Assembly: GCF_014750685.1 (NCBI RefSeq)
Contig: NZ_JAAXGE010000008.1
Span: 1-64,000 of the forward strand
Reading direction: 5' to 3'
DNA length: 64,000 nucleotides
Origin: Bacteroides sp. GM023
GTDB taxonomy: Bacteria; Bacteroidota; Bacteroidia; Bacteroidales; Bacteroidaceae
The position numbers were made by a program, and so were the translations under genes. A model generated the notes under the pieces. It saw only the letters and a program-made list of their open reading frames with translations. It was not told the origin of the DNA and made no database searches. This document shows positions 8,990 through 17,852 of this stretch, piece after piece; the stretch's first letter is position 1, and each line of letters opens with the position of its first letter.

Positions 8990-9580
8990 CTAAAGTTCTT
9001 TCCCGTCAAAAACCGGACCGACACTTGAATGACCATCTTTAGGAGTTCTTCTTTGAGAAGCCTTCTTACGAGCGGCAGTCTGTTCCGCTTGCCATTTCTC
9101 ATACTGTTCCGTAGTCAGAATCTTTTTTATTTTCTTTTCCTTGGCTTCCGCCGCTTTCTTCTGTGAATCGGCAGAGTTGCTTTCTCGGTTCATCATCGGA
9201 CCCCTTCTTCCGGGGAAACCACCTTCACCCATCATTGGCGGTTCGCCGCCGCCACCCATTGGCGGACGTCCGCCTTGCATGCCGGGGCCACCCATCGGTG
9301 GGCGTTGTTCGCCGGTATTCTGCATGGACTTAAAATGCTCCTTCTGCTCTTTTAAGTTCAGCTTATAGATTTTCTTATATTGTTTATCCGTCAGTTGGAG
9401 CGACTCTTTCATTTGGTTAGTGAGTTGAGTCGCTATCTTTTCCGGATTCGGGACTTCTCGTGGCAGGCGCTTCTCTTGTTGCTGCCTTTCTTGTGCAGCA
9501 GGGGCTTCCTGTGCATGTACCATGCCGGTGCAGCACATCAGGCAAATTGCCAGCCCTATTAATTTCTTATCTTTTCTCAT
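8990..9580 (-). CDS. small periplasmic DUF4890/Spy-like protein, Gly-Pro-Met rich
   Basis: A 196-residue secreted protein: signal peptide at residues 1-24 (ending MVHAQ), then a helix with the LTDKQYKKIYKLN pattern seen in Spy/CpxP-like LTxxQ proteins, a flexible middle rich in PPMGG and GGEPPMM repeats (about 90-135), and a basic helix with a second LTTEQYEKW motif. Known relatives are periplasmic and of uncertain function, possibly chaperone-like. I chose the ATG at 9578-9580, which begins the signal peptide; the open frame extends 32 codons further upstream without one. A second member of this type is at 51708. Confidence 0.75.
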   Translation of the reverse strand: MRKDKKLIGLAICLMCCTGMVHAQEAPAAQERQQQEKRLPREVPNPEKIATQLTNQMKESLQLTDKQYKKIYKLNLKEQKEHFKSMQNTGEQRPPMGGPGMQGGRPPMGGGGEPPMMGEGGFPGRRGPMMNRESNSADSQKKAAEAKEKKIKKILTTEQYEKWQAEQTAARKKASQRRTPKDGHSSVGPVFDGKEL

Positions 9581-9723
9581 CTCTCTTATCTTTTTATTAA
9601 TTGAATATTCCAAAGTTAAGCGGATAGCAGCACAGATAAAAATAAAATCGACTAAGAACGGGGTTTTATCTATCAATGGCTTGCTGTCGCTAAGGTGTGG
9701 GACGAGTGTCCGTCAGGTTACGG

Positions 9724-9899
9724 GGCAATAACAGTCAGCCCACAGCTTAATAAAGACCAGCCCATGGCTCAATAAAAGTTTCACGCCTTGGAACAAAGTG
9801 TTCCACACCGAGAAACAAACTGTTTCGCACCGGGAAACAAAGTGTTTCATGCCTTGAAACTAAAAGTTTCACCAGTTGAAACAAACTTGGAACTACCGG
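9724..9899. repeat. degenerate array of eight 22-bp units
   Basis: Units start every 22 bp at 9724, 9746, 9768, 9790, 9812, 9834, 9856 and 9878. The central ones carry a 15-bp near-palindrome: GGAACAAAGTGTTCC, GAAACAAACTGTTTC, GAAACAAAGTGTTTC, GAAACTAAAAGTTTC, each followed by 7 variable bases such as ACACCGA or ATGCCTT. The first units keep only the period and a CAATAA core. It fills most of the 434-bp gap between two divergently transcribed genes. No long spacers are present, so it is not CRISPR. Confidence 0.85.
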
Positions 9900-10014
9900 C
9901 TTCCGGGTACTCCATCAGTAGAAAAAGGAAAATGTGAATATAAACAGTTGATTTATGGATATTTTCCTAACGTCGTAACCCACTAAATTTGTACCCAATT
10001 ATAGAACGACTGAT

Positions 10015-11340
10015 ATGAAAAGACTACTGTTCATTTTTGCCTTTTTCTGCTCGTACGTTATTGGTGGAAGCGCGCAGGAGATTTTGACGCTGGAGAATTG
10101 CCTTCGTTTGGGCATAGAAAATAATCTGTCATTGGAAGGGAAGCGGAAAGAAATACAGAAAAGTAAGTACGGCGTGTCTGAAAACCGGGCAAAACTGCTG
10201 CCGCAAATCAACGGCTTTGCCGGTTTCAATGATAACTTCGACCCTCCTGTATCCGTCACCGACGGTTCATCCTATGGTGTACCCTACAATGTGACACAAA
10301 CCCTGCAATATGCCGCTAATGCGGGACTGGACTTGCAAATGCCGCTTTATAACCAAACAGTTTATACCGCTATCTCCGTAGCCAGGATAGTGGACGAAAT
10401 GAACCGCCTTTCCTATGAGAAAGCACGTGAAGACCTTATCATGCAAATCAGCAAGATGTACTATTTAGGACAGGTCACAGCCGAACAGATTGCTTTGATA
10501 AAAAACAATATCACTCGCCTGGAAGAACTGAAGAATATAAGCGAAGCCTTCTATGACAACGGAATGGCAATGGAAGTTGACTTGAAACGTGTAAATATTA
10601 ATCTGGAAAATCTGAAAGTGCAATATGACAATGCGCAGGCAATGATGACACAACAACTGAACATGCTGAAGTATGTTATTGACTATCCTGCCGAAAAAGA
10701 GATTGCATTGGTACCGGTGAATACGAACAATATCACTACGGCAGCATTGACGGGAATGTCGGAAAATCTGTACGAACTCCAACTGTTGCAATCACAAGTG
10801 CAACTCGCCGAACGTCAGAAGAAAATGGTGACCAACGGATATATCCCTTCGCTTAGCCTGACCGGAAGCTGGCGATATTCCGCCTATACGGATAAAGCAT
10901 ACCATTGGTTCCACTCCGGCCCGTCCAATTATTGGTATCGTTCCTACGGAGTAGGGCTGACACTCCGGGTTCCCATCTTCGACGGATTGGATAAACGGTT
11001 TAAAAAACAAAAAGCACTGGTCGATATTCAAATGACAAAACTACGGCAGGAAGATACCCGGAAAAATCTGCAAACCCAATATCTGAATGCGACCAATGAC
11101 CTGATGAACAATCAGCGTAATTTCAAGAAGCAGAAAGATAATTATCTGCTGGCGGAAGATGTGTACGCAGTCACCACCGACCGCTATCGGGAAGGCATCG
11201 CTTCCATGACGGAAGTCTTGCAGGATGAAATGCGAATGAGCGAGGCACAGAACAACTATATCAGTGCACATTATAACTACCGCGTGGCTAATCTATTACT
11301 GTTGAAACTCACCGGACAGATAGAATCATTACTGAAATAA
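10015..11340 (+). CDS. TolC-family outer membrane efflux protein
   Basis: A 441-residue outer membrane channel of the TolC type. A signal peptide (1-21, ending SAQ) is followed by two long helical repeats (around 110-215 and 320-430) separated by strands, as in OEP-family trimers whose helices form the periplasmic tunnel. It is the first gene of a same-strand set with HlyD-type adaptor and MFS pump, 23 bp before the adaptor. A TAAATTTG box at 9984-9991 suits a promoter, placed just after the 22-bp repeat array. The substrate is unknown. Confidence 0.93.
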   Translation: MKRLLFIFAFFCSYVIGGSAQEILTLENCLRLGIENNLSLEGKRKEIQKSKYGVSENRAKLLPQINGFAGFNDNFDPPVSVTDGSSYGVPYNVTQTLQYAANAGLDLQMPLYNQTVYTAISVARIVDEMNRLSYEKAREDLIMQISKMYYLGQVTAEQIALIKNNITRLEELKNISEAFYDNGMAMEVDLKRVNINLENLKVQYDNAQAMMTQQLNMLKYVIDYPAEKEIALVPVNTNNITTAALTGMSENLYELQLLQSQVQLAERQKKMVTNGYIPSLSLTGSWRYSAYTDKAYHWFHSGPSNYWYRSYGVGLTLRVPIFDGLDKRFKKQKALVDIQMTKLRQEDTRKNLQTQYLNATNDLMNNQRNFKKQKDNYLLAEDVYAVTTDRYREGIASMTEVLQDEMRMSEAQNNYISAHYNYRVANLLLLKLTGQIESLLK

Positions 11341-11363
11341 TAAGAAATTAATCGAATAAGAAT

Positions 11364-12455
11364 ATGGAAACAACAGAAACCAACAACGTCTCCAGCACCC
11401 ATATGGAGAAAGCGAAAAAGATGAGAAAACTACGTCGCTGGCAGATTGTAGTCAGTCTGCTGGGAATAGCCATTATTGCTTGGGGAGTGTTTCAGGTGGT
11501 CTGCCTTTTTCTCAACTACAAACAGACGGAAACCAGTAACGATGCACAGATAGAGCAATATGTATCTCCCGTCAACCTGCGTGCGTCGGGATATATAAGG
11601 AAGATTTATTTCACAGAACATCAGAATGTGCATAAAGGCGACACACTGCTGGTACTGGACGACCGCGAATATAAAATCCGGGTGATGGAAGCCGAAGCCG
11701 CATTGAAAGATGCCCAGGCAGGCGCTACCGTTATTGGTGCTACTTTGCAGACCACCCAAACGACCGCTTCCGTCTACGAAGCATCTATCTCCGAAGTGGA
11801 AATCCGCCTGGCGAAACTGGAGAAAGACCGTACCCGCTATCAAAACCTGGTGAAGAGAAACGCCGCCACCCCCATTCAACTGGAACAGATTGAGACAGAA
11901 TATGAAGCAACCCGCAAAAAACTGGAAGCGCTGAAACGCCAACAGAAAGCCGCCCTTTCGGGTGTAAACGAAGTCTCTCACAGACGTGAGAATACGGAAG
12001 CCGCCATTCAACGGGCAACCGCCGCACTCGAAATGGCGCGCCTGAATCTTTCTTACACCGTTGTTGTAGCCCCTTGCGACGGCAAACTGGGACGGCGGGC
12101 TTTGGAAGAAGGGCAATTCATCACTGCCGGACAAACTATCACCTATATCCTGCCCGATACTCAAAAATGGGTAATAGCCAACTACAAAGAAACGCAGATT
12201 GAAAACCTAAGTGTCGGACAAGAAGTAGTCATCACAGTAGATGCTATCAGCCATAAAGAATTCACCGGAAAGATAACCGCCATCTCCGGCGCCACCGGCT
12301 CCAAATATTCCCTGGTGCCGACCGACAACTCCGCAGGAAACTTTGTGAAAATACAGCAACGCATCCCTGTCCGTATCGACTTCACCGATTTATCGAAAGA
12401 AGATAACGAACGCCTTGCGGCAGGTATGATGGTAGTAGTCAAAGCCAAGCTCTAA
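11364..12455 (+). CDS. HlyD/EmrA-type membrane fusion protein
   Basis: A 363-residue periplasmic adaptor. One membrane helix (residues about 27-50) anchors it in the inner membrane; a lipoyl/barrel-sandwich half (YVSPVNLRASGYIRKI) is followed by a long coiled coil (about 110-215) and the second half with VVAPCDGKLGRRALEEGQFI, then a beta-barrel region. This layout matches EmrA-like adaptors that pair with 14-helix MFS pumps. Gene order outer channel, adaptor, pump supports one tripartite exporter. Confidence 0.93.
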   Translation: METTETNNVSSTHMEKAKKMRKLRRWQIVVSLLGIAIIAWGVFQVVCLFLNYKQTETSNDAQIEQYVSPVNLRASGYIRKIYFTEHQNVHKGDTLLVLDDREYKIRVMEAEAALKDAQAGATVIGATLQTTQTTASVYEASISEVEIRLAKLEKDRTRYQNLVKRNAATPIQLEQIETEYEATRKKLEALKRQQKAALSGVNEVSHRRENTEAAIQRATAALEMARLNLSYTVVVAPCDGKLGRRALEEGQFITAGQTITYILPDTQKWVIANYKETQIENLSVGQEVVITVDAISHKEFTGKITAISGATGSKYSLVPTDNSAGNFVKIQQRIPVRIDFTDLSKEDNERLAAGMMVVVKAKL

Positions 12456-12490
12456 TCATAGAGCTGCCACCTGCTCCCGCATTAACCGTT

Positions 12491-12513
12491 AATCACTAAT
12501 CGTTAATCACTAA
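12491..12513 (+). repeat. direct repeat AATCACTAA just before the MFS start
   Basis: AATCACTAA occurs at 12491-12499 and 12505-12513, four bases before the start codon. The same nonamer pair occurs before the acyl-CoA synthetase start at 27481. Confidence 0.7.
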
Positions 12514-12517
12514 AAAA

Positions 12518-14155
12518 ATGCCCTCATATCCAAGAAATTATCCTTTCTACAACTGGGTTCCCAAACCGATTGGGATTATCATTCTCCTGTTGCTTTTCAT
12601 ACCGATTCTTTCGGTAGGCGGAGTCTATTCGGTCAATAGCGGAGAGATGATGAGCGGGCTGGGAATTATCTCCGAGCATATCCAGTTTGCCAATTTTGTG
12701 ACTTCCATCGGTATGGCGTCCTTTGCTCCTTTCTTTTATGAGTTGGTTTGTATCCGCCGGGAGAAAATGATGTGCATAGTAGGATTCTCGTTGATGTATA
12801 TATTCAGTTATGTCTGTGCTGAGACAGACAGTGTTTTTCTGTTAGCGCTTTGCAGTCTGCTTATGGGATTTCTACGGATGGTATTGATGATGGTCAATCT
12901 GTTCACACTGATAAAATATGCCTTCGGCATGGAAGCCACCCGCAATATTACACCGGGAATGGAACCGAAAGACGGCACGGGATGGGATAAACTGGATGTT
13001 GAAAAAAGCGGCAGTCAGCCGATAATTTATCTGTTTTTTATGATTCTGGGTCAACTGGGCACGTCACTGACGGCCTGGTTGGCCTATGAATATGAATGGC
13101 AGTACGTATATTATTATATGATGGGGATGTTGTTGGTTTCTATTCTCGTGATATTTATCACAATGCCCTATCGCAAGTTTTTGGGGCGCTTTCCCATCAA
13201 CTTCCGTAAGTTCGGCAACGTCACAACCTTCTGCGTCACTTTCGTGTGCATTACTTATGTACTTGTTTACGGTAAGGTGCTGGACTGGTACGATGACGAA
13301 TCCATCTGTTGGGCAACGGCTATCGGTGTAATCTCCGCAGGAATTTTCCTGTATATGGACGCTACCCGGCGTTCTCCTTATTTTATACTGGAGATATTCC
13401 GCTTGCGTACGATTCGCATCGGTATTATTCTTTATCTGCTGCTTATGATTCTTAATTCCAGTGCCTTGTTTGTAAGCGTTTTTACGGGAATAGGCATGCA
13501 TCTCGATAATTATCAAAATGCGACGCTGGGCAACTGGTGCATGGCGGGATATTTCATCGGTGCCGTGATTGCCATTGCCTTGGGAACGAAAGGAGTACAC
13601 TTCAAATACCTGTTCGCCATCGCCTTTTTCTTTCTTTCGCTGTCCGCTGTTTTCATGTATTTCGAAGTGCAGACTGCCGGATTGTATGAACGTATGAAAT
13701 ATCCGGTGATTATCCGTTCCACCGGTATGATGATTCTTTATGCGTTGACCGCGGTTTATGCCAATCAGCGTATGCCTTTCAAGTACCTTTCGACCTGGAT
13801 TTGCATTATGCTTACTGTACGTATGGTGCTGGGGCCGGGAATCGGAGGAGCTATCTATACGAATGTATTGCAGGAACGGCAGCAGCATTATATTACTCGC
13901 TACGCGCAGGAAGTAGATATGATGCACCCCGAAGCCGCCGCTTCGTACACGAATACCGTGCGTGGAATGCAATATCAGGGAAAGAGTGAAACGGAAGCGC
14001 AACACATGGCTGCCATGTCGATGAAAGGACGCATCCAGGTGCAGGCCACGCTTTCGGCTGTGAAAGAAATGGCGGGGTGGACTATCTATGCCGGCCTGAT
14101 TTGTATGATATTTGTGCTCATTATGCCTTATCCTAAACGAAAATTACTAACTTAG
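12518..14155 (+). CDS. MFS efflux pump, EmrB/DHA2-like
   Basis: A 545-residue polytopic transporter with about 14 hydrophobic segments, the number seen in DHA2 drug:proton antiporters such as EmrB. It is the third gene of the exporter operon. The 62-bp gap before it holds two copies of AATCACTAA. The start ATG 12518 is followed at residue 10 by a hydrophobic helix. The substrate could be drugs, bile-derived or fatty acids; the sequence does not say. It is less typical of EmrB than the neighbours are of their families, so the subfamily is an inference from context. Confidence 0.87.
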   Translation: MPSYPRNYPFYNWVPKPIGIIILLLLFIPILSVGGVYSVNSGEMMSGLGIISEHIQFANFVTSIGMASFAPFFYELVCIRREKMMCIVGFSLMYIFSYVCAETDSVFLLALCSLLMGFLRMVLMMVNLFTLIKYAFGMEATRNITPGMEPKDGTGWDKLDVEKSGSQPIIYLFFMILGQLGTSLTAWLAYEYEWQYVYYYMMGMLLVSILVIFITMPYRKFLGRFPINFRKFGNVTTFCVTFVCITYVLVYGKVLDWYDDESICWATAIGVISAGIFLYMDATRRSPYFILEIFRLRTIRIGIILYLLLMILNSSALFVSVFTGIGMHLDNYQNATLGNWCMAGYFIGAVIAIALGTKGVHFKYLFAIAFFFLSLSAVFMYFEVQTAGLYERMKYPVIIRSTGMMILYALTAVYANQRMPFKYLSTWICIMLTVRMVLGPGIGGAIYTNVLQERQQHYITRYAQEVDMMHPEAAASYTNTVRGMQYQGKSETEAQHMAAMSMKGRIQVQATLSAVKEMAGWTIYAGLICMIFVLIMPYPKRKLLT

Positions 14156-14182
14156 CACAGTCTTAATTAGTATGTTTGTTTT

Positions 14183-15055
14183 ATGGATACTCAACAAGAA
14201 CGTTTGTCGCGACTCAATCAGGAGTTGTTGAGCGAAAAGAATATTTGTAGTTCGCGGGGAGTGCTTACTACCTTTCCGGTTTCAATGAAAAGCCCTCTGC
14301 GTCTGAAAGGGCTGGGCTTGGTGGTCTGTCGGCAGGGAAGTTTTCAGTTCTCTCTCAATCAGGCGGATTTTCATGCAAAGGCGGGCGATACGCTGTTCAT
14401 TCCCGAAGATGCGGCTTTCCGGATTCTTCAGGAGTCGGAAGACCTGGAAGTGTATATTCTTGTATATCAGATAGAACCGATTCGGGATATTATCGGAAAT
14501 TCCGTGGCTTCCATGTATATGTATTCACAACTCACACCGGAACTAAGCTGTGTGTGGCCTACCGGCGAAGAAAGCGAGTTTATTAAATATATGTCCCTGC
14601 TGGATAATGTCTTGCAGATGGAAGAGAACACGTTTAGTCTCTATGAAAAGAAACTGCTTCTGCTGGCATTGACCTATCGTATCTGTTCTATTTATAATCG
14701 AAAACTAATAAGTGCGGGAGAAGAAGCCGTCGGGCGGAAGAATGAGATTTTTATCCGCCTGATTCAGTTGATAGAAAAGTACTATATGCAGGAGCGGGGA
14801 GTGGAATTTTATGCCGATAAACTTTGCTTGTCGCCCAAGTATCTGTCTGCTGTCTCTAAAAGTATCTGTGGGTATACGGTGCAGGAACTTGTTTTCAAGG
14901 CAATCATCCGCAAAAGCATCTCTTTGCTCAAGAACACTCAAAAAGATATCCAGGAGATTTCCAATGAATTTGGCTTCCCCAATGCTTCTTATTTCGGTAC
15001 ATTCTTTAAGAAGCAAATGGGGATGTCGCCACAACAGTATCGGAAGAATCTTTAA
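14183..15055 (+). CDS. AraC-family transcriptional regulator
   Basis: A 290-residue regulator. The N-terminal half is a cupin-like sensor domain (LVVCRQGSFQFSLN, AGDTLFIPEDAAF); the C-terminal 100 residues form the double helix-turn-helix, with LSPKYLSAVSK in the first and the signature FGFPNASYFGTFFKKQMGMSP in the second. It starts 27 bp after the MFS gene on the same strand and is likely the local regulator of the exporter operon, being transcribed with it. The ligand is unknown. Confidence 0.92.
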   Translation: MDTQQERLSRLNQELLSEKNICSSRGVLTTFPVSMKSPLRLKGLGLVVCRQGSFQFSLNQADFHAKAGDTLFIPEDAAFRILQESEDLEVYILVYQIEPIRDIIGNSVASMYMYSQLTPELSCVWPTGEESEFIKYMSLLDNVLQMEENTFSLYEKKLLLLALTYRICSIYNRKLISAGEEAVGRKNEIFIRLIQLIEKYYMQERGVEFYADKLCLSPKYLSAVSKSICGYTVQELVFKAIIRKSISLLKNTQKDIQEISNEFGFPNASYFGTFFKKQMGMSPQQYRKNL

Positions 15056-15059
15056 AGTT

Positions 15060-15713
15060 TTATTCCTTTTCTCCGTAGGCAAGGTCGCCGGCGTCGCCCA
15101 GTCCCGGAACAATGTAAGAATGTTCATTGATTTCGGGGTCGATAGCCGCACACCAAATGGTGGTCTTGTCTTCAGGAAATATATTTTTTATATGGTCGAT
15201 GGCCTGTTGGCTGGCTATAATGGAAGCTACGTGAATCTCGGCGGGATGACCTTTGGTCAGCATTGCCTGGTAACTAAGTTCCATGCTGCCACCCGTTGCC
15301 AGCATAGGGTCGGTGATAATCAGCGTTTTGTCGTCAATACGCGGCGAAGCGATATATTCTATATGTATATCGAATTTCAGTGTATCCTTGTATTTGCGAT
15401 AGGCAGAAACGAATGCGTTTTCCGCTCCGTCGAAGTAGCTCAGAAAGCCCTGATGGAAAGGAAGTCCCGCACGCAGAATGGTGCTGATAACTAGTTGGTT
15501 GTCCGGTGTGCTGACCGGGGCGAATCCCAGTGGTGTCTGGATGTTCTTTACAGAGTACGTAAACTCCTTGCTCATTTCGTAGGCCATGATTTCTCCGATA
15601 CGCTCTATATTACGGCGGAAACGCAGGCGGTCATTCTGAACTTCTACATTTCTGATTTCGGATATGTACTGGTTTAGAATCGAATTTGTTTTGCTAAAAT
15701 CAATTACTTTCAT
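15060..15713 (-). CDS. upp: uracil phosphoribosyltransferase
   Basis: A 217-residue enzyme of the type I PRTase fold that makes UMP from uracil and PRPP (pyrimidine salvage). Seen: ILRAGLPFHQGFLSYFD in the N-terminal half, the PRPP-binding signature LIITDPMLATGGSM near residues 130-143, and the uracil-binding C-terminal segment with VPGLGDAGDLAYG. It converges on the AraC gene with only 4 bp between stop codons. Confidence 0.95.
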   Translation of the reverse strand: MKVIDFSKTNSILNQYISEIRNVEVQNDRLRFRRNIERIGEIMAYEMSKEFTYSVKNIQTPLGFAPVSTPDNQLVISTILRAGLPFHQGFLSYFDGAENAFVSAYRKYKDTLKFDIHIEYIASPRIDDKTLIITDPMLATGGSMELSYQAMLTKGHPAEIHVASIIASQQAIDHIKNIFPEDKTTIWCAAIDPEINEHSYIVPGLGDAGDLAYGEKE

Positions 15714-15870
15714 ATTATAGTTTAATCATAATTTAATCTCATTTTCATAGTCCTGATATCGTACTGACTTGCAAAGTAAGCGATAATCTTTCAAATTGCA
15801 ATATTCAGTTTGCAGATATTGTTAGGAATTTATAAAAGAGATTCAATTAGGGAAAAATTTCTCTAATCCG

Positions 15871-15901
15871 TTCTTTCATTCCAAAGAAAGTATTACTTTT
15901 G
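15871..15901 (+). promoter_or_regulatory. probable promoter of pckA
   Basis: TACTTTTG (15894-15901) fits the -7 element; TTCT at 15871-15874 is a weak -33 element at 19 bp. About 85 bp of leader would follow before the start codon. Confidence 0.45.
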
Positions 15902-15995
15902 TACCCGGATTTACAAGGAGCTCTCCAAAGCTCCCCATGTTAAGGTGAAAAGAGATAATAAAACAAAATACCAATTTAAATTAATTCAAAAGAAA

Positions 15996-17603
15996 ATGGC
16001 AAATTTAGATTTAAGCAAGTACGGTATCACAGGCGTGACCGAGATTCTGCACAATCCGTCTTATGACGTTTTGTTCGCTGAAGAAACAAAACCGGGTTTG
16101 GAAGGTTTTGAAAAAGGCCAGGTAACTAACATGGGCGCTGTAAACGTTATGACTGGCGTTTATACAGGACGTTCTCCTAAAGATAAATTCTTTGTAAAAG
16201 ACGAAACCAGCGAAAATACAGTATGGTGGACTTCTGAAGAATACAAAAACGACAACAAACCAGTTGACGCAAAATGCTGGAAAGCTGTAAAGGAATTGGC
16301 AACTAAAGAACTTTCTAACAAGAGACTGTTCGTTGTTGACGCTTTCTGTGGTGCTAACGAAAACTCTCGCTTGAAACTGCGCTTCATCATGGAAGTAGCA
16401 TGGCAAGCTCACTTCGTAACAAACATGTTCATCCGTCCGACTGCTGAAGAACTGGCTAACTTCGGTGAACCTGATTTCGTTATCATGAACGCTTCTAAGG
16501 CTAAAGTTGAAAACTACAAAGAACTGGGCTTGAACTCAGAAACTGCAGTTGTATTCAACTTGACTGAAAAAATCCAGGTTATCCTGAATACTTGGTACGG
16601 TGGTGAAATGAAGAAAGGTATGTTCTCTTACATGAACTACTTGTTGCCTTTGAACGGTATGGCTTCTATGCACTGCTCTGCTAACACAGATAAAGAAGGT
16701 AAGAGCTCTGCTATTTTCTTCGGTCTGTCTGGTACAGGTAAGACTACTTTGTCTACTGACCCGAAACGTCTGTTGATCGGTGATGACGAACACGGATGGG
16801 ATGACGAAGGTGTATTCAACTTCGAAGGTGGTTGCTACGCTAAAGTTATCAACTTGGATAAAGAAAGCGAACCGGACATCTGGAATGCTATCAAACGCGA
16901 CGCTCTGTTGGAAAACTGTACAGTTAACGCTGAAGGCGAAATCAACTTCGCTGACAAGTCAGTAACTGAAAACACTCGTGTTTCTTATCCTATCTATCAC
17001 ATCGAAAACATCGTTAAACCGGTGTCTAAAGGTCCTCATGCTAAACAAGTTATCTTCTTGTCAGCTGACGCATTCGGTGTATTGCCTCCGGTATCTATCC
17101 TGAACGCTGAACAGACTAAGTATTACTTCTTGTCTGGATTTACAGCTAAATTGGCTGGTACAGAACGTGGTATCACTGAACCGACTCCGACTTTCTCTGC
17201 TTGTTTCGGTGCTGCTTTCTTGTCACTGCACCCGACTAAATACGGTGAAGAACTGGTGAAGAAGATGGAAAAAACTGGTGCTAAAGCATACTTGGTTAAC
17301 ACAGGTTGGAATGGTACTGGCAAACGTATCTCTATCAAAGATACTCGTGGTATCATTGACGCTATCCTTGATGGTTCTATCGACAAAGCTCCGACTAAGG
17401 TTATGCCTTACTTCGACTTCGTTGTTCCTACAGAACTTCCGGGTGTTGATCCGAAAATCCTTGACCCACGCGACACTTACGAATGTGCTTGCCAATGGGA
17501 AGAAAAAGCAAAAGACTTGGCTGGACGTTTCATCAAGAACTTCGCTAAGTTTACAGGTAACGAAGCTGGTAAAGCTTTGGTTGCTGCTGGTCCGAAACTC
17601 TAA
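15996..17603 (+). CDS. pckA: phosphoenolpyruvate carboxykinase (ATP)
   Basis: A 535-residue ATP-dependent PEP carboxykinase. In Bacteroides it chiefly fixes CO2 onto PEP to make oxaloacetate on the route to succinate. The P-loop GLSGTGKTT and the metal/nucleotide motif GDDEHGW are clear, as is the substrate arginine region YTGRSPKDKF. The start is set by MANLDLSKYGI; the frame extends 17 codons upstream but without family similarity. Codon use is strongly biased (mostly GGT, AAC, GCT, CGT), unlike its neighbours, which points to very high expression. A strong terminator follows. Confidence 0.97.
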   Translation: MANLDLSKYGITGVTEILHNPSYDVLFAEETKPGLEGFEKGQVTNMGAVNVMTGVYTGRSPKDKFFVKDETSENTVWWTSEEYKNDNKPVDAKCWKAVKELATKELSNKRLFVVDAFCGANENSRLKLRFIMEVAWQAHFVTNMFIRPTAEELANFGEPDFVIMNASKAKVENYKELGLNSETAVVFNLTEKIQVILNTWYGGEMKKGMFSYMNYLLPLNGMASMHCSANTDKEGKSSAIFFGLSGTGKTTLSTDPKRLLIGDDEHGWDDEGVFNFEGGCYAKVINLDKESEPDIWNAIKRDALLENCTVNAEGEINFADKSVTENTRVSYPIYHIENIVKPVSKGPHAKQVIFLSADAFGVLPPVSILNAEQTKYYFLSGFTAKLAGTERGITEPTPTFSACFGAAFLSLHPTKYGEELVKKMEKTGAKAYLVNTGWNGTGKRISIKDTRGIIDAILDGSIDKAPTKVMPYFDFVVPTELPGVDPKILDPRDTYECACQWEEKAKDLAGRFIKNFAKFTGNEAGKALVAAGPKL

Positions 17604-17626
17604 TTTACATATTAGATATATTGCAG

Positions 17627-17656
17627 AAGGCGGTTCGAATTTCGAACCGCCTTTTT
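17627..17656 (+). terminator. intrinsic terminator of pckA
   Basis: A perfect 13-bp stem AAGGCGGTTCGAA / TTCGAACCGCCTT with a one-base loop as drawn, followed by TTT. Confidence 0.93.
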
Positions 17657-17852
17657 GTGTTTTTACCAATAATGTGCATACTTATTGTAAATGATACTTC
17701 CGTTTATCTTTACCGCTTGTCCCAAGGACTTTTTAGGAATAGGAAAAGGGTATTGAGTGATGAAAAGTTATTCCCGGATTTGATATACTCCTAATTTGTC
17801 GTATCTTTATCCCGCTTTCAAACCGCAATTAATTATAATCAGATACTATTTT

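Noticed and set aside
9724..9899. Possible CRISPR array
   Set aside because: Units are contiguous 22-mers without unique spacers, no cas genes nearby, and units diverge stepwise.
11430..12164. 244-codon open frame on the minus strand
   Set aside because: Antisense to the HlyD-type adaptor gene, without recognisable features.
13064..14005. 313-codon open frame on the minus strand
   Set aside because: Antisense to the MFS pump; His/Arg-rich random composition, no domain seen.
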